NCBI GenBank assembly: GCA_010094045.1
Contig: ML986686.1
Span: 111,575 to 175,574, forward strand
Source of the DNA: Lojkania enalia
Taxonomy: Eukaryota > Ascomycota > Dothideomycetes > Pleosporales
Reading direction: 5' to 3'
DNA length: 64,000 nt
The notes under the pieces are model-generated. The model made no database searches and was not told the DNA's origin. It saw only the letters and a list, made by a program, of their open reading frames with translations. The position numbers were made by a program, and so were the translations under genes. Shown here piece after piece: positions 56,371 to 64,000 of the stretch. Position 1 is the first letter of the stretch, and each line of letters opens with the position of its first letter.

Positions 56371-58077
56371 GCTAGTTCGCCATTTCTTTTAATAAGAAAT
56401 AAGGCCTCGGTCAGGAGCCTGGGCCATTGTATAATATGACGGCCGTGTAAAACCCAACTAAACTTGTCAAAAGTCAATCTATCAGTCCGGAGAGCAGGAA
56501 ATAGGACTAGTGTTTTCGAATACACCGGCCTAATTGGGCCGACTACTAACGTATGTAGAAGAGGTTTAAGCTGGACTGACTTGACCGCTATTTTTGAGAT
56601 CTTCGAATCGGCTGAGTGCCTTAGCTATAATTAAGCTAGAATAATTGTTGCTCGATTTTTGATAGCTTATCTACTGTATGTTAGTAGCAAAGCTGGGATT
56701 TAACCGACGTCTAATACTTTTATACTTCTAGGTCTCCAAGAGCTCCCGAGGGTAGCAAGCAAGCATCTCGGGGCTTTGTTCACAGCCTTAGAAAGTGCCT
56801 AAAGAAGGTGCTTGCAGTCTTAGTGGGGTATTATAGCGGCGTTTTAGATGCGTAAGTCGTCTAACTTTGAGTCATACTGTGCATAGGCCAATTTGACTTT
56901 TATCGCTAGTGATCCTCCGGCGCACACGAGTACTCGTACGCAATGGCAGCAAACCGATGTTTCTGCTCCTCCTAGTTATGTAACCATTAAAAGTGACTAG
57001 GAACTCTCAATTCGCGCCATAATTGCCATGTCTGCTCGTACCTTCAAGCGGCTTTGTATCTAGTTGGAACATACGGAGGGAATTTATATACGCGGTAATT
57101 GTCGTAGAGTACATGTTGGACGACCCGCCTTGTGGACAAATATTCTAGGTTCTCGTTAAGGCCTCTGGGGATTGCGACGCTGAATAGCTTGTTCGGCGTG
57201 AACCCCCATTAAGCGGGCTACAGAGCTTACTAGCCCTTTCTAAGACTGTAAAGTACGAGTTCCACGGAGTTTTAACGGGCTTTGGTTGCTTTCTCAACCT
57301 GGGATCTTTATATAGACAGCAGGCTTCTGCCTCTGCCAAGCAGACGAGTGACCGAGTCTCAAGTCTCATTTAAGGCAATTCAATTCAGTTCGTATTTCAA
57401 CTCGACGGATGAGCATATCTGAAGAGTAAATATGTTAGCGAGGCTTTTTTTTCTTTTTTTTTCATTCGTTTGTTCGGATTGTATTTTCGTGACCCTCCGC
57501 AGCCCCGCTCAGGGGGTTCATCAATCCGGGAAAATAACCCGTCGCCTTTGCACCAATCGGGACCGCTATCGCTGGTTCTCAAGATATCGCTTCCTTTTCT
57601 CCTTCACCGCAATAGAAAACTTATTTTCCTATACGGGGGGTTATTGTCACTTCCGGCCATAATTTCTTCCAGTACAATATGTAGGGGCAATCATAGCAGA
57701 CGTAGTAACTAGTATAGGTGCGCGTAGATAATATCATATACCGCAGAAGTGCTCTGTTTCTCAGCAAAGGCATTTATCCCACACATAGAAATTGAGTCTA
57801 AACCTGATCTTTGAGAGCGGGTACAAAATTTCAAGAATGACAATACTCAACCGCCGGGGCTCTTTAATTAAGAATGAATCCACTAATCAATCCTTTCTGG
57901 TTCTTGAACTACCAGCGCGTTATGCGCAACCGCAATAATATGCTGATTCCTCGTTTAGATTTTCCGAGGCAACACTATGCTGCTACTTCCATATGTTAGG
58001 CGGTATAAAGTCAATGCTACTCCGAGGATATTCAATACCCCTTTCCAAGTAAGTCTCATTTATACTTGTCCTCTAAA
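56371..58077. other. Gene-poor stretch upstream of the GH43 pseudogene
   Basis: Mixed composition. The frames at 57145-57369, 57397-57582 and 57432-57712 overlap each other on both strands and carry no motif, so I treat them as chance. The last few hundred bases are presumably the old GH43 promoter. Confidence 0.4.
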
Positions 58078-59169
58078 ATGTATATCTTGAGTGCCTTGTC
58101 CCTTCTAGTAGTTGCCGCAATAGTTACTTTCGGTACTTCCGCCACACAATTGCAAAGCGTCCACCCTGTGCGCAGAGCTACCACGTTTCAGAACCCTATT
58201 CTATGGGAGGATTATCCAGACCTTGACGTTTTTCGTGTGGGCGATGTCTTCTACTACTCATCTTCTACATTTGCCTTCTCACCAGGCGCCCCGGTACTGA
58301 AATCCTATGATCTTGTCAATTGGGTGCCTGTATCGCACAGCGTTCCAGGCCTAAATTTCGGCGGTAAATACAACCTCAACAGTGCCACGGACAGAGCATA
58401 CGTCAAAGGAATATGGGCGAGTACTTTACGACACCGACAATCGAACGACATGTTCTACTGGGTCGGCTGCGTCGAATCAAGCAAATCATACGTCTGGACG
58501 TCAGCCAACAGTGGCGCCAATAAGAATAACGGCGAGGTTTTTAACTGGAATTGGACCGCTCATGCACTATCAACAAGTGCTATTACGATAGTGGCCTGCT
58601 CATTGACGACGATGATACCATGTATGTGGCATATGGCAATACAAATATCCAAGTCGCGCAATTAAGCCAGGACGGCACAAGCGAGGTCAGGTCTCAATCG
58701 GTCTACAGGGGATCGAGTACAATCGAGGGCAGCAGACTGTATAAGATTAATGATGCCTACTATATTTTCGTTACGCGGCCCGCGAATGCGGAGTATGTGC
58801 TCAAATCTAAGAGTATCTGGGGTCCGTACGAGATGAGAATACTTGTTGATAGCATACCTGGACCACTACCCAACGCAGGATACAGCCACCAGGGTGGAGT
58901 CGTCAGCACAAAGGATGGAAAGTGGTATTATATAGCATTCATGGACTCTTATCCAGGCGGACGAATACCAGTCGCTGCCCCTCTAACTTGGACATTGGAT
59001 GGCTGGCCACAGCTCGTCAAGGATGGCAATGCTTGGGGAAAGACATATCCCATGCCGGTTCAAATGGACAAGACTGTACCTGCTCCAACACGCAATGATA
59101 GTTTTGTGGGGTCGGAGTTGAGCCATGAGTGGGAGTGGAACCACAACCCAGATAACGCCAGATGGAAAC
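58078..59169 (+). pseudogene. Glycoside hydrolase family 43, frameshifted and truncated
   Basis: A secreted GH43 (beta-xylosidase/arabinanase-type, five-bladed propeller). ATG 58078 starts a signal peptide (MYILSALSLLVVAAIVTFG), then FQNPILWEDYPDLDVF with the catalytic-base Asp region, DDDDTMYVAYG, and SSTIEGSRLYK with the likely acid Glu. The frame shifts by one base near 58561-58567: the first frame ends with NWNWTAH, and the second resumes with CTINKCYYDSGLLIDDDD. One missing base there would restore continuity. The gene then ends abruptly at 59169 in the start of the C-terminal domain (LSHEWEWNHNPDNARWK), exactly where a copia LTR begins. The few codons beyond are LTR sequence. With two lesions the gene is probably dead; the frameshift alone could be a sequencing error. 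Confidence 0.87.
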
Positions 59170-62100
59170 TGTCACGGTTATGGAAGGAGACGTCTGGTAG
59201 ACGTGCAGGTGAGAGCGACTGCTTGTAAAGCTATGGGAAGTTAGGACTGCACATTAAAAGGCAGGTTCTTTGAACTTGCATCAACACACACATATACACG
59301 GATATAGACACAGAATAATAGACCCTCTTTTACCCTTATAGTTATAAGCCCGGATTGCGACTAATAGCTTATATTATAACTAATTAGTATTTACGATTGG
59401 GATTAACGTTTAATTATACTATACGGAGCCGCTGACCTTACAATAACTATAGAGTTAGATCTAGCAGTTATCTAAGTAACAGTCGTCCTCGATTAAGTTA
59501 ATAACTAGTATAAGTAGCTATTTATTTAAAAGGATACTACTTAGAAAAACAACCTCTAGTAGTATATAAACCCTGCTATACCGGCAGCAGACCTACCTAC
59601 GTTAACAGTACAACCTAAACCTTAGCTTACCAACTATTATAATAGAGCGACTTCGATTTCTCAGCTGTTAGCTGCCGAACTAAAGCTTTATTAATAGGAG
59701 TATAAATAATAAAAGCGACGGGATATTAAGTTCGAATATTAGAAGAAAGTTCTTACTAACTTTAACTCCGAGATTAGTAAAATAATTACCTTAAAGTACC
59801 TTTACCTAATTAAAACTAAGAATATACTATATAATTAATTAATAACGTTTAAGAAGCACCTTATACCGTCTAATACTACCTGTTAGCAAGATCTTATTAT
59901 ACGATATAAGAACTTTTAGATACCGCTATAAGGTAAAAAGGTAGAGGAATAGTTATAATTATAGGTAGAAGTTATAAATATATATATTACTGTAAAGGTT
60001 TCTAAGATAATAGGTTTATAGGTATAGAAAAACTTCCTTATCGCCTGTAAAATAATCGATCCTAAATATAGTATATTAGGCCTATAAGCCTTAATTAACC
60101 TAAAGGAAGCTAGTAAGGCTATTCTATTAGTAGAAAACTACGTTAGTAAATTTACTATCTATCTTAAGTATATAAAACTAATATAGTTAGGACTTAGCTC
60201 TATAGCTGCAGAGCTTAATACTACGAAACTATAGTAGTAGTAGAAGAAAAAGAATAGTAATAAAGATAAGCTATAATATCTATATAGCCTAAAATACTTT
60301 TAGATAGATTATTAGCTGATTAATATTAATTACCTATAAAGACTAAAGGGTTATATAAATGCAACCAGTTAAAGGAAGCTTAATACTGCTCTTACTACTA
60401 ATTTAAGCTTAAAAGATAAGATTAAGAAAGCGCTTAATAATTAGTATACAAAACGATAAGATGTAGAAAGTATTACTATAGATAATAGTACCCCTCCTAC
60501 TAAGCTTATAGCTAATATAGTATAATATATGTACTAGGATAAGATTAAAGAGCTTTATACTCTATATAAAGATAAGCCTTATACTCTAGACGAAGATAAG
60601 CCTCACGCTCTAAATAAAGATAAGCCTCGCGTTCTATATAATGATAATAAACCTTACGTTCTATATAAGGAAGGAGAACGTCGCGATCTAGATAAGAATG
60701 CTAAGAAGTACTTAGTTTAGTTAGTTACTAATAATAGTATAAAGCTAGACGATCGACTATATATAGTAGTAAGTATAGAAGATAATATCAACAAGCTTAA
60801 TAATTAATAGATACTAGATCCTAGGTCTAATACCTATATAATTAATACTAAAGACTAGAAGGGATAGATAAGAGAATATAATACTACTATAACTAATTTT
60901 ATTAGTATAGATATAGAATATATTTAGATTACAGCCTAGGAAAGTATAAAACTAATAGCGAGAATACTAATAGATATATAACTATTAGTACTTACCTATA
61001 TTACCTATATATAAGGATTTATTACTAGCTTAATAGGCCTAGTATAATACTAGAGAATTAATATATACTTTAACTTTAGATAAGATCTTCTATATAGAAA
61101 TAATCTAGGAATAATTCTTACTTATCTTAACTATAATAGAGGATACTAGCTAGTAGATGCTAATACCTCTTATTGCCCGAAGCTTATAACGCTATTATCT
61201 TTTAGCTCTATCTATCGACCTTCTAAAGATCCTTAACTAGACTAGATTATTAATACTAGGATAGCTTATTAAATCTAGGCTTACCCTAGTAAGAAGGTAA
61301 TTAATAGTCTAATAATAAATATTAATAGACTTATTATTAAAGGTAATACTAAGAACTTTTATTATATCTATACGGAGATAAAGTTAATAAAGAAGATATC
61401 TTAAAGATAGTAGAAGGACTAAATAATAAAGCCCTTCTATTAAATTACTATTAACGTTATCCAACTTATATTATAAGGAGAAGCCTGTCTAACGGCAATT
61501 AATAGGCTAGATATATAGTTAATTAGTATATAAAATAGTATAAAGTATTAACTTTCTCTTACTAAACGAAGATATTCCTAAATTAATAGATAATCTAGAT
61601 AATATATAAGATATAGTATATTTTCAACTATAATATAATAGCTATTAGAGTAGATAAGGACTACGGATTTAGTATATTACTAAACGTTCTAGAAGATCTC
61701 TACTATAACCTTAGTATATAATATAAGCCGTAAGCTAAGTATATAGAAGAGTAGAATAGATTAGTAGAACGGGTAGTATTACGGACATCCTTATAGGAGC
61801 CCCCGTACTAGACCTAATTAAGATTTAGGACTCTATATAGCTAGAAGAATAAGGCTAATATAAGGTATATAATATACTTAGTAGCTTAGTTAACTAAGTA
61901 ACTAAGTATGCTTAGTAGCTTAGTTAATTAAGTAACTAAGTAAGAAGAATAATAAGGGAACTAAATTGTATTTAATAACCTTATAACTCTAATCTTTATA
62001 GCTCTTTATAGTTAACTTAAATATCCTTCGCATACTCTACTTATATACTTCTATTATAAGTCTATAAGAATAATACACCTTATAGCACGTGATTACTCTT

Positions 62101-64000
62101 AGTTATTATCCCTACCCTATACCTAGCTAATTAGAGGCTGTTATACTTTAACTACCCTCGTAAGACTAGAAGAAGTAAGACTAGTTAGACTACCCTAGTT
62201 ATAAGGAAAGAGATACCTTCGGTAAGTAACGTAGGAAACTCACGCAAGTAGAATGTCGGGATTAGCTAGTAAAGCTACCTCTTTAGAGGTAGGTATAATA
62301 ACTATATTTATAAGAATATAGAACAAATTAGTATAATAATAGGAATAATTAGTTCTAGTAGATAAATAGATAAGAAGCCTAAAAGAGACTTAGGACAGCC
62401 TTCTCGAAAGTCTTAAAGAAATATAAGAAATAGTTAATAGTAAATAAGGAATAGGGCTTATAGAAATTATCTAAAAACTTAAATAAGTTAAAAGAGTACT
62501 ACTAATAATATATTACTAATAATAAATTAAACTAGTACTACTCGATAAATTTAACAGAACTAGGTTTAAGCTTAAAAGATTCCTAGTAGTAGTAAAAATC
62601 TATATTAACGCTAACCTCGATATTATTTAATATAAGAATAAGAAAGTACTATTTATAAGAGTATACTTAATAGGTAAACTACTTAACTAGTTCTAGTCCT
62701 TTCTAATAGATTTTAAGAACTATACGGAGGAATACTAGAAGAGTAAAACTAAGGTAATATTTATAAGCCTAGTATACTTCTAATAGAAACTCGAATTAGC
62801 GTTTAGAGATATCGACGAAGTATAAGTAGTAGAAGATAGACTCTACAACCTAGTTTAACTAGGATCTATTACCTTATATATATCAAGCTTTTAATAACTC
62901 TTAAATAAAGTTGTCTAGAATAACTATAATATAATAGTAAAGTTCCGCAGAAGATTAAAAATAGAGATAAGAAGAGTAATAATATATATAGAGTAACTAT
63001 AGAACCTAGTATTATACTTTTAACTAGTAAAAAGAATCGATAATAAACTATACTAGTTTAAAAATAAGGAAAGGTAAGCGTACTACTAAAGGGTACGCTT
63101 TATAGTAAGAGCTGCCAACGCAGGCGGATCTATAGATCTAAGCGCTACTAGGGAAAAGAAGTCTAAACTACAGGCGACTTAAGAAAAGAAGATTTAGAAA
63201 AAAGATATTAAGTATTATAATTGTTAAAAACTAGAATATATAGTAAAGGAATATCGAAGTAAAAAGAAAGAAAAGAAAAACTAGCCTATAGAAGACAAAC
63301 CGCAAGAAGCAGGTAAAGAAAAACTAGCTACAACTATAGAATATAGAACCTTATATTAGTCCTTCTATAACGAAGACGAGTATTAAATATACTAACAACT
63401 TAAAGAAGCTATAGGATATTAGCCTTAAAAGAAAATATAACTTATAGTAACGCAGGAATATATAAAAAGATAGCTAGAAGAAATTTAGGAAATATTAGAT
63501 AAGGATAAAGAAATAAATACCCTTGTTATAAATAGAAGAAGCTACTATTAGAGTACTAATACTTAAACTAGCACCTAGAGTATATTCTATATACCGATAA
63601 GGAATAATTAAGTATAAATAGGAAATGCCGGCTCTTATAGCTACTCTATAAAAGGAACTACCTATAAGGTTCTATAACAAAAATAGACTAGGATAGGATA
63701 TTATTAATGTTTATAAGGAATGGTAAAATACCTATCCTAGAGAAGTCCGCTTCTTATACTTCCAAAAATGGATAGAAACGACGAAAGTAGTAGAAGAATA
63801 TCTTAATATAATAGATTGGGATAAGGCTGTATATATAGTACGGAAAGTAGTAGCCTTCTTACAAAACGAAGTGCTAGTAAAATACTAGATACTAAAGGTA
63901 TCATGATATAAATAAGAATAGGACTACTAGATTAGAGAAGATAATAACCCTCGTATAAACTAATACCACCTAGTATATTTTAAGATAGTATAGATATCGT
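59170..64000 (+). mobile_element. Ty1/copia retrotransposon inserted in GH43, runs off window
   Basis: The 5' LTR 59170-59340 starts TGTCACGGTTATGG and is the same family as the LTRs of the copia at 15827-21173, but nearly free of RIP. The 5-bp target on the left is GAAAC (59165-59169); the right copy is outside the window. After the LTR, gag-pol lies on the plus strand: a gag start region near 59650, a protease remnant ILDPRSNTYIINTKD near 60826, and an integrase-like remnant (RVDKDYGF) near 61650. The body is full of RIP stops. Around 61777 it is interrupted by a second LTR element, so its reverse transcriptase is not seen here. Confidence 0.87.
61777..64000 (+). mobile_element. Second gypsy-like retrotransposon nested in the copia, partial
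   Basis: The copia integrase homology stops at about 61776, and a new LTR-like sequence starts TATTACGGACATCC (TG to TA by RIP). It contains a tandem repeat of about 34 bp built on CTTAGTAGCTTAGTTAA-type sequence (61865-61950). A gag region follows, with a decayed zinc knuckle at 63210-63260 (KYYNC*KLEYIVKEYRS). That pattern fits CCHC with Cys and His turned to Tyr. The exact LTR end and the right end are not visible. Assignment to gypsy rests on the gag pattern only. Confidence 0.6.

Noticed and set aside
57397..57712. Three overlapping frames of 61-80 codons
   Set aside because: They overlap on both strands and frames, lack motifs and contain poly-Phe/Lys from a T-run.

Overview
This is filamentous ascomycete (Pezizomycotina) nuclear DNA. 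The genes carry 44-84 bp spliceosomal introns with GTRNGT donors and YAG acceptors. The protein families are typically fungal: DUF1996, DUF8021, UstYa/DUF3328, SAT4-type membrane proteins and a GH43. The repeats are saturated with C-to-T changes at CpA, the mark of repeat-induced point mutation (RIP). The species cannot be named from the window.

Layout. 1-2.9 kb: the 3' part of a DUF1996 secreted protein, a DUF8021 secreted protein and a weak ORF. 3.1-5.3 kb: a RIP-degraded pogo/Fot1-like DNA transposon with 59-bp inverted repeats. 5.4-15 kb: a 307-aa protein of unknown function, several orphan reading frames, and a complete Na+/phosphate symporter (PHO89/pho-4 type). 15.0-40.5 kb: a nest of transposons six levels deep. 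It can be resolved by target-site duplications: solo LTR, then a pogo-like element, then a non-autonomous LTR element, then a Ty1/copia, a Ty3/gypsy and a miniature LTR element, with further pogo-like elements inside the gypsy. 40.7-41.5 kb: two more solo LTRs, one of which preserves the empty site of the nest. 41.7-54.9 kb: a gene island described below. 55-58 kb: transposon debris and sparse sequence. 58.1-59.2 kb: a GH43 pseudogene cut by a copia element. That copia runs to the window end and is itself interrupted by a second gypsy-like element.

The main result is the gene island. At 50195-50618 lies a two-exon gene for a 122-aa secreted precursor: a signal peptide followed by five copies of a block around the strictly conserved pentapeptide NSWSA, each with basic residues on both sides and an acidic DAD(D/E) spacer. 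Next to it are two divergent UstYa-family (DUF3328) genes, a SAM methyltransferase, an SDR reductase, a GMC oxidoreductase, a BBE-type FAD oxidase and a seven-helix SAT4-like membrane protein. This is the architecture of a fungal RiPP cluster of the dikaritin class (ustiloxin, phomopsin, asperipin, victorin). I infer that the precursor is secreted, cut by a Kex2-like protease into small Trp-containing cores, and oxidatively modified by the UstYa proteins. Other oxidoreductases and the methyltransferase would then tailor it. The NSWSA core and the complete absence of dibasic Kex2 sites differ from the described members I know.

All splice models were made by eye. Each full-length model given has a total exon length divisible by three and an open frame. 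Transposon boundaries rest on direct or inverted repeats and target duplications read from the sequence.
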